DNA from: JASJAR01 sp039198225
Lineage (GTDB): Bacteria; Pseudomonadota; Alphaproteobacteria; Rhodobacterales; Rhodobacteraceae
DNA length: 64,000 nucleotides
Reading direction: 5' to 3'
Assembly: GCA_039198225.1 (NCBI GenBank)
Contig: JBCCTQ010000014.1
Coordinates: 1-64,000, forward strand
Positions 42,254-51,396 of this stretch are shown piece after piece (the first letter of the stretch is position 1; each line of letters starts with the position of its first letter). The translations under genes and the position numbers were made by a program. The notes under the pieces were generated by a model. That model was not told where the DNA came from, ran no database searches, and was given only the letters and a program-made list of their open reading frames with translations.

Positions 42254-43798
42254 ATGAAGCTCGCGGTCTGGACCTACGAAGGCCCGCCCCATGTGGGGGC
42301 GATGCGTGTCGCCACGGGCATGCAAGACCTCCATTACGTCCTCCACGCCCCCCAGGGCGATACCTATGCCGATCTTCTTTTCACGATGATCGAGCGCCGG
42401 GGCCACCGCCCGCCGGTCACCTACACCACCTTTCAGGCCCGCGATCTCGGCTCGGACACGGCCAACCTTTTCCGCACCGCCGCCCATGACGCCTATGAGC
42501 GGTTCCAACCCAAAGCGATGATCGTCGGCGCTTCCTGTACGGCCGAGCTTATCCAAGACGATCCGGGCGGGCTTGCCGAAGCGCTCGGCCTCCCGATCCC
42601 GGTCATCCCCCTCGAGCTTCCCTCCTATCAGCGGAAGGAAAATTTTGGCGCCGACGAGACGTTCTTCCAGATCGTTCGGCATCTCGCCGAAGAACAAGAG
42701 CGCACGCCCGAGATCACCGCCAACATTCTCGGCCCCACCGGGCTCGGCTTCCGGCACCGGGACGATATCGTCGAAGTCACCGCCCTTCTGGCCGATTGCG
42801 GTGTGGGCGTGAATGTCGTGGCGCCCATGGGTGCGGACCCCGACGCCATCGCCCGGATCCCGACCGCCCATTTCAATGTGCTCCTTTATCCTGAAACCGG
42901 TGAGGCGGCGGCGCGTTTTCTCGAACGGAATGCCGACCAGCCCTATACGAAAACAGTCCCCATCGGCGTTGCGGCCACCCATGAATTCCTCGCCGAAGTC
43001 GAGAAAATCACCGGCCAAAAGGCGGTCGCCGACACGTCGCGCCTCCGCATGCCCTGGTATTCGGCGAGCGTTGATTCAAACTACCTCACCGGCAAGCGCG
43101 TATTCGTTTTTGGCGACGCCACCCATGTCAAAACCGCCACCCGCATCGCCCGCGACGAGATGGGTTTCGAGGTGGTGGGGATGGGCTGCTATAACCGCGA
43201 ATTTGCCCGCGATATCCGCCGCACGGCCAAGGAATACGGTCTCGAAGCGGTCATCACCGACGATTATCTCGACGTCGAGCGCGTCATCGAAGAGCTCCAG
43301 CCCGAGATGATCCTCGGCACGCAGATGGAGCGCCATATCGGAAAACGCCTCGGCATTCCCTGCGCGGTCATCTCAGCGCCCGTCCATGTGCAAGACTTCC
43401 CTGCCCGCTATTCCCCGCAAGTCGGGTGGGAGGGAGCCAACGTCATCTTCGACACCTGGGTCCATCCCCTGGTCATGGGTCTCGAAGAGCACCTCCTTCA
43501 CATGTTCCGGGAAGACTTCGAGTTTAACGACCAAAGCGGCCCGTCCCACCACGCGGCCCACAGCCCGGCCGCCGGGTCCGAAGGCGAGGTCCCGGATCAA
43601 GTCCGGGACGCAGTAGAAGAAGAGCCCGCCGGCATCAGCATTGTCTGGCTCCCGGATGCGGAAAACGAGCTCCGGAAGATCCCCTTCTTTGTCCGCGGCA
43701 AAGCCCGCCGGAACACCGAAGCCTTCGCCACCGAGCGGGGGCTCGCCGAGATCAGCGTCGACACCCTTTACGAAGCGAAGGCCCATTTTGCGCGATGA
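42254..43798 (+). CDS. bchB: Light-independent protochlorophyllide reductase subunit BchB
   Basis: BchB is the NifK-like partner of BchN. The 514-residue product starts MKLAVWTYEGPPHVGAMR and has the cluster-side cysteine in VGASCTAELIQDDPGG and the aspartate ligand region. Near residues 435-455 lies a linker (GPSHHAAHSPAAG, then VPDQVRDAVEEE) whose DNA is a perfect palindromic repeat (43589-43609). The C-terminal domain (NELRKIPFFVRGKARRNTE) is intact. The stop overlaps the start region of bchH. Confidence 0.95.
   Translation: MKLAVWTYEGPPHVGAMRVATGMQDLHYVLHAPQGDTYADLLFTMIERRGHRPPVTYTTFQARDLGSDTANLFRTAAHDAYERFQPKAMIVGASCTAELIQDDPGGLAEALGLPIPVIPLELPSYQRKENFGADETFFQIVRHLAEEQERTPEITANILGPTGLGFRHRDDIVEVTALLADCGVGVNVVAPMGADPDAIARIPTAHFNVLLYPETGEAAARFLERNADQPYTKTVPIGVAATHEFLAEVEKITGQKAVADTSRLRMPWYSASVDSNYLTGKRVFVFGDATHVKTATRIARDEMGFEVVGMGCYNREFARDIRRTAKEYGLEAVITDDYLDVERVIEELQPEMILGTQMERHIGKRLGIPCAVISAPVHVQDFPARYSPQVGWEGANVIFDTWVHPLVMGLEEHLLHMFREDFEFNDQSGPSHHAAHSPAAGSEGEVPDQVRDAVEEEPAGISIVWLPDAENELRKIPFFVRGKARRNTEAFATERGLAEISVDTLYEAKAHFAR
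43589..43609. repeat. REP-like palindrome inside the bchB coding sequence
   Basis: Arms GTCCCGGA and TCCGGGAC enclose TCAAG. The core matches the element between acsF and puhE. It lies in frame in a variable linker of BchB and encodes part of VPDQVRDA. Confidence 0.7.
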
Positions 43799-46700
43799 CG
43801 GCTACATAAGCGGCTACCGGGTGGTCATTGTCACCCTCGACGCCCATGCGGCTGGCCCCGCCGCGCGGGTGACCGAGCGCTTGGCGGCTGATTTTCCAGG
43901 CATTTCCGTTTCGGTCCACGCCGCAGCCGAATGGGGCGAATGCGACGCGGCCTTGGCGGATGCCAAACAGGCCATCTCCCACGCCGATATCGTGATCGCC
44001 AACCTTCTCTTCATCGAAGAGCATATCCGCGCGATCCTCCCTGAGCTCGAAACCGCCCGCGAGCGGGCAGACGCTTTCGTCGGCATGATCGCCGATGCGT
44101 CGGTGGTCAAACTCACCCGTATGGGCGAGCTCGACATGGCCAAACCCGCCTCGACGGCGGTGAAGCTCTTGAAAAAGCTCCGGGGCTCGGCCAAGCCCTC
44201 GGCCTCGTCCGGCGAAAAGCAAATGCGGATCCTCCGCCGCCTGCCGAAGATCCTCAAATGGATCCCGGGCAAGGCCCAGGATCTCCGGGCCTGGTTCCTG
44301 GCCATGCAGTATTGGCTCGGAGGATCGGACGACAATATCGAGGAGCTGATTCGTTTCCTTGTCACCCGCTACGCCGACCGCGAGGAATTCAATGGGCGCG
44401 ATGCGAAAGCGCCCATCGATTACCCTGAAGTCGGGCTTTATCACCCCAAAGCGAAAGGTCGCATCGTAGAGACAGCCGACCTATTGCCGGGCCCCAAAGA
44501 CCCCGTGGCCACCGTGGGGCTCTTGATGCTCCGCTCTTACATCCTGGCCTCCGATTGCGCCCATTACGACGGGGTGATCGAGGCGTTCGAAGCACGCGGC
44601 ATCCGCTGCCTCCCGGCCTTTGCCGGTGGGCTCGACGGGCGCCCGGCGATTGACCGCTATTTCTCGGACGGCCGGGTGGACGCCTTGGTCTCGCTCACCG
44701 GGTTTAGCTTGGTCGGCGGTCCGGCCTATAATGACAGCGATGCGGCCGTGGCGACGCTCGAAGCGCTTGATGTGCCCTATCTCGCCGCCCATCCGCTCGA
44801 ATTCCAAACGCTCGACCAATGGGGCAAGTCTTCTGGCGGGCTCGGCCCGGTGGAAACGACGATGCTCGTCGCCTTGCCGGAAATCGACGGCGCGACGAAT
44901 CCCACGGTCTTTGCCGGGCGCCAAGGCGGGGCCAACCGCTCCATGGCGCCCTGCCCTAACCGGGTCGCGGCCCTGGCCGACAAAACGCTCCGGCTTGCCA
45001 AGCTCCGCCGCTCAAAGCCGAAAGACCGGCGGGTGGCCGTGGTGCTTTACGGCTTCCCGCCCAATGCAGGCGCCACCGGCACGGCCGCCTATCTTTCTGT
45101 TTTCGAGAGCCTTTTCAACACGTTGAAAGCCATGGCGCGCGACGGATATGACGTCGAGGTCCCGGACAGCGTCGATGCGCTCCGCGCCAAGGTCCTCGGT
45201 GGCAATTCGGAGGCCTTTGGACAGGAGGCCAACGTGGCCGCCCGCGTGAGTGCCGATGACATCGTCGCTTCCACCCCCTGGCTCTCGGAAATCGAAGAGG
45301 TCTGGGGGCCCGCCCCGGGCCGGGTCCAGTCGAATGGACGCGAGGTTTTTGTCCTCGGTCAGCACTTCGGAAACGTCTTCGTCGGCGTCCAACCGGCCTT
45401 CGGCTATGAAGGCGACCCGATGCGGCTTCTTTTCGAAAGAGGCTTTGCCCCGACCCACGCATTCTCGGCCTTTTATCGCTGGATTAGAGACGATTTCGCC
45501 GCCGACGCCGTTTTGCATTTCGGCATGCACGGAGCGCTTGAGTTCATGCCGGGCAAGCAATCGGGCCCCTCGGAAAGCTGCTGGCCCGACCGGCTAATGG
45601 GGAACCTCCCCAATATTTATCTTTACACCGCCAATAACCCCTCCGAAGCGACGCTGGCCAAGCGGAGAGCAAATGCAATCACGGTGACGCATCTCACCCC
45701 GCCCCTGGCCTCTGCAGGACTTTATAAGGGGCTTGCGGAACTCAAGGACTCGCTCAGCCGATACCGCGAATTGGCGCCCGGTGCAGCCGAGCGCGAGGAT
45801 CTTGCCCGGCTCATCGCCGACCAGGCGGCGGCCGTAGATCTCGACGGCGATCCCGAGACGCTTTGGGCTACCCTTCTTGAAACCGAAGGTGCCCTGATGC
45901 CCGACGGGCTCCATGTGGTGGGTCGGCCCATGGGCGCTGAGGCCCGGGCCGCCATGCTCGACGCGATCCCGGAACTTGAGGGCGAAGCGCGGGCGGAACT
46001 CGACACTAAACTCGCGCAAAACGACGAAATCGAACCCCTGATGCATGCCCTTGGGGGGCATTACGTCTCGCCGGTGCCGGGCGGTGATCTCATCCGTTCG
46101 CCGGAGATCTTGCCCACGGGCCGGAACATCCATGCGTTCGATCCGTTTCGGATGCCCACCGCCCATGCCCTGGGCGAAGGGGCGAAACAGGCGGATCTTT
46201 TGCTGGCCACGCACCGGAGCCTCCCCCGGACCGTGGCGCTCGTGCTTTGGGGGTCGGACAATATTAAATCCGACGGCGCCCCGATTGCCCAAGCCCTGGC
46301 GTTGATGGGGGCAAAGCCGCGGTTTGACAGCTATGGCCGGCTCTCGGGCGCGGATCTTTTGCCCCTCGAAGACCTCGGTCGGCCCCGGATTGACGTAGTG
46401 ATGACGCTGTCGGGGATCTTCCGCGATCTTCTGCCGCTCCAGACCCGCATGCTGGCCGAAGCGGCCTGGAAAGCGGCGACGGCGGATGAACCGGCCGAGC
46501 AAAACTACATCCGCGCCCATGCGCTGGCCTATGCCGAGACTATGGGCGTCGATATTGAGACGGCCGCGCTTCGGGTCTTTTCCAATGCCGAAGGCGCCTA
46601 TGGCTCAAACGTCAATATCTTGGTCGATTCTTCTGCCTTCGGCGAAGAGGACGATCTGGCGGATGCCTATGAGGCGCGGAAGAGCTTTGCCTATGGGCGC

Positions 46701-47291
46701 GACGGTAAGTCGGCCAAGAATGCCGACTTGCTCCAGCGGGCGCTGAAAGACGTCGATCTGGCCTACCAAAATCTTGAATCGGTCGAATTGGGTGTGACCA
46801 GCGTCGACCATTACTTCGACACGCTCGGCGGGATCAGCCGGGCGGTGAAGCGCGCCAAGGGCGAAGAGGCCCCGGTCTATATCGGCGATCAGACGCGGGG
46901 CACGGCGAAGGTGCGCACATTGCAAGACCAGATCGCGCTCGAGACCCGGTCGCGGAGCCTCAATCCGAAGTTTTACGAAAGCCTTATGACCCATGGCCAT
47001 GAAGGGGTGCGCCAGATTGAGGCCCATCTGACAAACACACTCGGCTGGTCGGCGACGACGGGCCAGGTGGAGCCCTGGGTCTATCAGCGGATGTCGGAAA
47101 CCTTCGTCCTCGACGAGGAGATGCGGCGGCGGCTTTCGGAGCTCAACCCAAAGGCGTCGGCACGGATGGCGAACCGGCTCCTTGAGGCAACCGATCGGAA
47201 TTACTGGGACCCCGATCCCGAAACCTTGGCCGCGCTCCAAGACGCGGCCGACGAGTTGGAAGACCGGATGGAAGGGGTCGCGGCGGAATGA
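43788..47291 (+). CDS. bchH: Mg-chelatase large subunit BchH
   Basis: BchH binds protoporphyrin IX and is the catalytic subunit of Mg-chelatase. The 1167-residue product begins after TTG 43788 (RDDGYISGYRVVIVTLDAHAAGPA), has the conserved GMHGALEFMPGKQ and PRIDVVMTLSGIFRDLLPLQ, and is close to the usual length. The TTG start, with AAGG upstream, overlaps bchB by 11 bases; the ATG that overlaps the bchB stop is in the wrong frame. It ends the bchFNBH operon. Confidence 0.94.
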   Translation: MRDDGYISGYRVVIVTLDAHAAGPAARVTERLAADFPGISVSVHAAAEWGECDAALADAKQAISHADIVIANLLFIEEHIRAILPELETARERADAFVGMIADASVVKLTRMGELDMAKPASTAVKLLKKLRGSAKPSASSGEKQMRILRRLPKILKWIPGKAQDLRAWFLAMQYWLGGSDDNIEELIRFLVTRYADREEFNGRDAKAPIDYPEVGLYHPKAKGRIVETADLLPGPKDPVATVGLLMLRSYILASDCAHYDGVIEAFEARGIRCLPAFAGGLDGRPAIDRYFSDGRVDALVSLTGFSLVGGPAYNDSDAAVATLEALDVPYLAAHPLEFQTLDQWGKSSGGLGPVETTMLVALPEIDGATNPTVFAGRQGGANRSMAPCPNRVAALADKTLRLAKLRRSKPKDRRVAVVLYGFPPNAGATGTAAYLSVFESLFNTLKAMARDGYDVEVPDSVDALRAKVLGGNSEAFGQEANVAARVSADDIVASTPWLSEIEEVWGPAPGRVQSNGREVFVLGQHFGNVFVGVQPAFGYEGDPMRLLFERGFAPTHAFSAFYRWIRDDFAADAVLHFGMHGALEFMPGKQSGPSESCWPDRLMGNLPNIYLYTANNPSEATLAKRRANAITVTHLTPPLASAGLYKGLAELKDSLSRYRELAPGAAEREDLARLIADQAAAVDLDGDPETLWATLLETEGALMPDGLHVVGRPMGAEARAAMLDAIPELEGEARAELDTKLAQNDEIEPLMHALGGHYVSPVPGGDLIRSPEILPTGRNIHAFDPFRMPTAHALGEGAKQADLLLATHRSLPRTVALVLWGSDNIKSDGAPIAQALALMGAKPRFDSYGRLSGADLLPLEDLGRPRIDVVMTLSGIFRDLLPLQTRMLAEAAWKAATADEPAEQNYIRAHALAYAETMGVDIETAALRVFSNAEGAYGSNVNILVDSSAFGEEDDLADAYEARKSFAYGRDGKSAKNADLLQRALKDVDLAYQNLESVELGVTSVDHYFDTLGGISRAVKRAKGEEAPVYIGDQTRGTAKVRTLQDQIALETRSRSLNPKFYESLMTHGHEGVRQIEAHLTNTLGWSATTGQVEPWVYQRMSETFVLDEEMRRRLSELNPKASARMANRLLEATDRNYWDPDPETLAALQDAADELEDRMEGVAAE

Positions 47292-47377
47292 GCGAGACGT
47301 TTCATATGGGTTCGCACCTTCGGTGCGATCCGCTGGGGCTCCGCCCCAGACCCCGGGATACTTTGCTCAGAAAGAAG
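47283..47377. repeat. Right copy of the ~95-bp direct repeat, after bchH
   Basis: It starts with the last three codons of bchH and matches 21-115 upstream of bchL. It includes the small hairpin CGCACC-TTC-GGTGCG, the block GGGGCTCCGCCCC and the dispersed tail. Together the two copies flank the whole photosynthesis and replicon region of about 47.3 kb. Confidence 0.8.
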
Positions 47378-47402
47378 TCAGGTATCCCGGTAAGACTTTT
47401 TT
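47353..47402 (+). terminator. Terminator of the bchFNBH operon
   Basis: Arms CCGGGATAC (47353-47361) and GTATCCCGG (47382-47390) pair perfectly over a 20-base loop and are followed by TAAGACTTTTTT. The left arm belongs to the dispersed repeat; the right arm lies just past it. Confidence 0.8.
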
Positions 47403-47449
47403 AGCGATCTCGTCAGTAGGTCGGAGCGACACTTGTTGAGGACACCGCG

Positions 47450-48733
47450 ATGCTGGAGCCGCGGACGGCCTTTATTCACATCGGCCTGCCAAAAACCGGA
47501 TCGACGGCCATTCAATCCGCTTGCGCCGCAGGTCGGCCGGCCCTTGCCGCCTCTGGCATACATTTTCCGGATCGCGTCGAAAATCACAGCGAATGGCTGT
47601 CGCTTGCATTCTGGGAGGAGGACGCACACTTCCTGAGCGGTTTGCGATGGCAGGACGGCGGCGCGGCAGAGGCGCATCGGGCGGCGCAACGGGAAAGTCT
47701 CGAACGGGAAATCAGCGCTGCGCCGAAGCACCTGCTGCTCAGCGGTGAGGGGCTTTCGGTTTTTCGTGCAAGCGAGGCGACCGCACTCCGCGATGCCCTG
47801 TCGCCGCATTTCGACAGGCTCCGCGTCATCGCCTATCTGCGCGAACCGTTGTCCTGGGCGACATCTGCGACGCAGCAGGCCGTCAAATGGTCGGGCGATA
47901 CGATTGAAGCCCGTTTCGAACGCCCCCGCCTGCCGGAGTTTGCGAAACGCCTTGACCCGTGGCTCAGGGCGTTCGGGCCGGCAAATGTGGACATGCGTGC
48001 GTTCGTGAAAGATGACATCGTAGCAGACTTTTCCCGAGCCATCGGACTGTCCACGCCGTTGAAATCGGACCACCGCGTGAATGAGGCCATGAACGACAGC
48101 ACCCTGCTTGTGCTGTCCCATGCCAATCGCATCAGGCCACCCTTTATCGAGGCGCGGCACAATCCGTTCAGAAGCTTTTGCTTCACGAAGGCGGCACGGC
48201 TTCCCGGGCAGCGCTTCACACTGCCGGTCGGGACGGTGGAAAAATGGCGCGGGGAACTGGCGCGCGAAAGGTCCTGGGCCAATGAAGCGCTTGGCAGAAC
48301 CAAGTTTCGCGATCCGGGTCTGCCGAAGACCAGCCGTGCGACCTGGGCGGCGGATGCCCGCCCTGAGATCGAGGAATTCGCCGAAACACTGCTGGAGAAA
48401 TGTCGCGCGGCACAGAACGAAAAGGCTCTGAGGCTGCTCTTCCTTGCCCAGCGTTACCGGGAGGGTGCGACGCGAGCCCGCGACCTCCTGGATCAGGCGT
48501 GGCTGCTAACGACATACCGCTGGACGCTTGATGCGATTGCGCACGAAGCACTTGGCCAGGACCGCGCCGACCGAACGAAGTTCTTTGCGAAGGGTCGGCT
48601 GATGCGGCGGATCGAAACGCCGGAGCCGGGAGAGCCACCTTTGAAGATCGGCAACCCGTTTGATCGCCCTTGGCGCGCGGCAGAAACATCGCCGGAATGC
48701 GTGCGTTCAGCCGGTCGCCCGGCCATGACTTGA
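47450..48733 (+). CDS. Sulfotransferase-like protein
   Basis: The 427-residue product has the PAPS-binding 5'-loop at its N-terminus (FIHIGLPKTGSTAIQ) and a 3'-phosphate region around VIAYLREPLSWATSATQQ. The C-terminal third is helical and unassigned. The acceptor could be a surface glycan or another small molecule; the sequence does not say. It is the first gene past the photosynthesis region and already shows CTG-rich leucine codons, unlike bchH. No ribosome binding site stands out. Confidence 0.75.
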   Translation: MLEPRTAFIHIGLPKTGSTAIQSACAAGRPALAASGIHFPDRVENHSEWLSLAFWEEDAHFLSGLRWQDGGAAEAHRAAQRESLEREISAAPKHLLLSGEGLSVFRASEATALRDALSPHFDRLRVIAYLREPLSWATSATQQAVKWSGDTIEARFERPRLPEFAKRLDPWLRAFGPANVDMRAFVKDDIVADFSRAIGLSTPLKSDHRVNEAMNDSTLLVLSHANRIRPPFIEARHNPFRSFCFTKAARLPGQRFTLPVGTVEKWRGELARERSWANEALGRTKFRDPGLPKTSRATWAADARPEIEEFAETLLEKCRAAQNEKALRLLFLAQRYREGATRARDLLDQAWLLTTYRWTLDAIAHEALGQDRADRTKFFAKGRLMRRIETPEPGEPPLKIGNPFDRPWRAAETSPECVRSAGRPAMT

Positions 48734-48812
48734 TGCGTGTTCCCTCTCACCGACTTTGTCGGCAAATCGAGATGGGGCAACAGAACTGCGCGCTCGTTGG
48801 AAAAGCGCTGCC

Positions 48813-51296
48813 CTATCCGCTCATTACCCTCGGCAGCCAGAGCACCAATTGCGGGAATATCAGCAAGAGGATCAGACCGAAAAGCTGGACCAGCATAAAC
48901 TGCATCATGCCGAGGTAGATGTCCCGCAGGTCCCAGTTCGGGACCACGCCCTTCAGGAAGTACGCCGAGAGCGCCACGGGGGGACTGAGCCAGGCGGTTT
49001 GCAGGTTTACCGCAACCAGTATGCCGAACCACACCATCATGTCGTACCGTTCCAGCCCGTGGAGGGAGAGCACCTCGATCGTCGGCAAAAGGATCGGGAC
49101 AACGATCAATACGATCGGCACCCATTCGAGCGGCCATCCGAGCAGAAAGATCAGCGCCATGATCACCAGCAGCACAAAGAATGGCGACAGATCGAGGCCG
49201 AGCAGAAGTTCCGTCATCATTCTGGGCGTGCCAAGCGCGCTGAACTGTGCGCCAAAGAAGTTGGAGGCCGCGACCAGAAACATGATGAGCACGGTAATCT
49301 CGAGTGCCTTGATAAGGCTGTCGAAAAACCCCGGGATGGTAAATCGACGATAGCCGATGGAAAGCAGGATGGCCCCGAAGGCGCCCATCGCGGCAGCCTC
49401 TGCCGGTGTGGCGAAGCCGAGAAGGATGGAGCCGAGCGCGAAGGAGATCAGGATGGTCGGCGGCATGAGGCCCGCGAAAAACTCATCCCAAAGCTGGGAA
49501 AAATAGAACCCCTCGTTCGCGTCGTCTCCGTAGATGGGTCTTGCCAGAAATGCGAGCAGACCGATGAACGCGGCAAAGACGGTGGACCAGATCGGAAGGC
49601 CTTCGCCCATGTTCACGAAGATCATGCCCAGATGGAACAGAACGGCAACCGGCAGAACGATCTTCAAAACGCCGATTTTTCTATACGCCGCATATGCAAC
49701 TGCGAGTGTTGCGGCCAGAACGAGCAGGCCCCCGAACGGCATTAGCCCGCCAAACACGCCGCTCAGGCTCAGGCCGAACACGCGGCAGACCGTCAGGATA
49801 CCAAGGCAGATCAGGGCGACTTCAGCGCCATAGTAGCGCGATGTGTCGGGCTGATCTTCCTCCGCCAGAATGGGGCCGAGGTTGGGGTTCAACCAGCAGC
49901 GCCCCAGCGTGTAGATCAGGTAAAGCGAGGCAAGCAACGCGCCGGGGATGAAAGCGCCCCGGAAAAGATCGAGGGTCGAAACCTCCAGCACCGGTCCCAT
50001 GACGATCAGCATGATCGAGGGCGGGATCAGGATGCCGAGCGTGCCGCCCGCCGTGATCGTGCCCGCGGCGAGTTGCACGTTGTAACCCGACCGGCTCATG
50101 GTCGCGCCGGCCATGATGCCAAGAAGCGTGACGGAGGCGCCAACGATACCGGTCGCGGCGGCGAAAATGGTGGATACGATGAGCACGGCAATGAAAAGCG
50201 CGCCGCGCACGCGAGCCATAATCATCTGGATTGACGCAAAAAGACGCTCCATCAACCCGGCGCTTTCCATCACGATGCCCATCAGCACGAAAAGCGGCAC
50301 CGCCATAAGCTGATCGTTCAGCATTGTGGAGTTGGTGTTCAGCGTCATCAGAAGCGTCGTCAGCTTGAAGTTCGAACCCCAGATGCCAAAGACGAAGGCG
50401 AGGAAGATCAGCGTAAAGGAAATCGGGAAGCCGATGAAGATCACGAAGAGCATTGCGGCCAGCATGATGATACCGATGGTCGGCTTGTCCATGGCGGGAC
50501 GTGCGCTCATCAGGTCGGTGAACCAGGCGCCGCCTGGGACGATGTCGGGGGTGAAGATCGCAAGGACGAGCCAGATCAGCGCGATCAGGTAAACCGGCAG
50601 GGCACGCACGAAAAGACGCTCGCGCTCCTTGCCCATTTTGTGAAAGGCGCGGAAGATTTCGGGAATGCCTTGCAACGCCAGCAGAAAGCCACCCACGGGC
50701 ATGGCCAAGCGCGCTGGCCAGAGGAGTGGCCCCCAGGCACTGTCGAGCGCCAATGTCTCGCCGGTCGAAAAAGCAAGCCACCAGAACTGCGAAGCGACGA
50801 TCGTGAAAAAGATCATCGAAGGCATGAAGAAAAGAAGATACAGCAGCGCATCCACAGTTGCCTGCGTCTTTGCAGACCAGAAGCGATAGATGAAATCGGC
50901 GCGGATATGGACGCCGCGCATCAGACCATACCCGGCGGCCGCCATGAACAGCACGCCTGCAATCATCCGGCTTGTGTCATAAACCCAGAGGGTCGGCCCA
51001 AGGCCCAGCGAACGCGCCAGGTCTTCGAAGCCGGCGTTCTGCAAGATCGCGAACGAGTTTCGGGCAATGACCTCGTACACCACCACGACGATTAGCGGCA
51101 CCATGAGCAACGCGATAATTTGACCCGCCCGGTAATTTATAAGGTCGATGGCGGCCGTGATCGGGCGCTGCCACGATGTCATGTCTTCCGGCGTTTCTCC
51201 GGGAGCTTCGGCACGACGTTCAGCAATCAGTTCGTCCGCGATCTCCAGATCGTCCGGGTTCGGTTCGTCGACCATGGTGTCCCCTCCCGTGGACAC
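48813..51296 (-). CDS. Fused TRAP transporter permease (DctQ-DctM)
   Basis: The 827-residue protein joins a small four-helix DctQ-type domain (about residues 45-230) to a twelve-helix DctM-type domain (about residues 270-820) that uses the sodium gradient for uptake. Typical DctM segments are GFPISFTLIFLAFVFGIWG, ATGIVGASVTLLGIMAGATM and GTLGILIPPSIMLIV. A long insert of extra hydrophobic segments lies in the middle of the DctM part. An in-frame ATG eight codons downstream (MVDEPNP) is a second possible start. The matching binding protein gene lies just upstream. Confidence 0.92.
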   Translation of the reverse strand: MSTGGDTMVDEPNPDDLEIADELIAERRAEAPGETPEDMTSWQRPITAAIDLINYRAGQIIALLMVPLIVVVVYEVIARNSFAILQNAGFEDLARSLGLGPTLWVYDTSRMIAGVLFMAAAGYGLMRGVHIRADFIYRFWSAKTQATVDALLYLLFFMPSMIFFTIVASQFWWLAFSTGETLALDSAWGPLLWPARLAMPVGGFLLALQGIPEIFRAFHKMGKERERLFVRALPVYLIALIWLVLAIFTPDIVPGGAWFTDLMSARPAMDKPTIGIIMLAAMLFVIFIGFPISFTLIFLAFVFGIWGSNFKLTTLLMTLNTNSTMLNDQLMAVPLFVLMGIVMESAGLMERLFASIQMIMARVRGALFIAVLIVSTIFAAATGIVGASVTLLGIMAGATMSRSGYNVQLAAGTITAGGTLGILIPPSIMLIVMGPVLEVSTLDLFRGAFIPGALLASLYLIYTLGRCWLNPNLGPILAEEDQPDTSRYYGAEVALICLGILTVCRVFGLSLSGVFGGLMPFGGLLVLAATLAVAYAAYRKIGVLKIVLPVAVLFHLGMIFVNMGEGLPIWSTVFAAFIGLLAFLARPIYGDDANEGFYFSQLWDEFFAGLMPPTILISFALGSILLGFATPAEAAAMGAFGAILLSIGYRRFTIPGFFDSLIKALEITVLIMFLVAASNFFGAQFSALGTPRMMTELLLGLDLSPFFVLLVIMALIFLLGWPLEWVPIVLIVVPILLPTIEVLSLHGLERYDMMVWFGILVAVNLQTAWLSPPVALSAYFLKGVVPNWDLRDIYLGMMQFMLVQLFGLILLLIFPQLVLWLPRVMSG

Positions 51297-51358
51297 GGAT
51301 CTTGCATCCGCGTTCCTCTTTTCGAAGCGTCACCGTTTGGCGCTTGGAAAACAAGAAC

Positions 51359-51385
51359 AAACGGGCCCCGAAAAAGGGCCCGCTC
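51359..51385 (-). promoter_or_regulatory. Hairpin between dctP and dctQM genes
   Basis: On the minus strand CGGGCCC and GGGCCCG (51376-51382 and 51362-51368) enclose TTTTTCG, followed by TTTGTTCTTGTTTT. It lies between the binding protein gene and the permease gene. It may work as a partial terminator or mRNA stabiliser giving more binding protein than permease. Confidence 0.65.
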
Positions 51386-51396
51386 ATTTTGCTCGC

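Noticed and set aside
48756..49745. Plus-strand frame of 329 codons opposite the TRAP permease
   Set aside because: Very polar sequence typical of the antisense of membrane-protein coding DNA; no motif.
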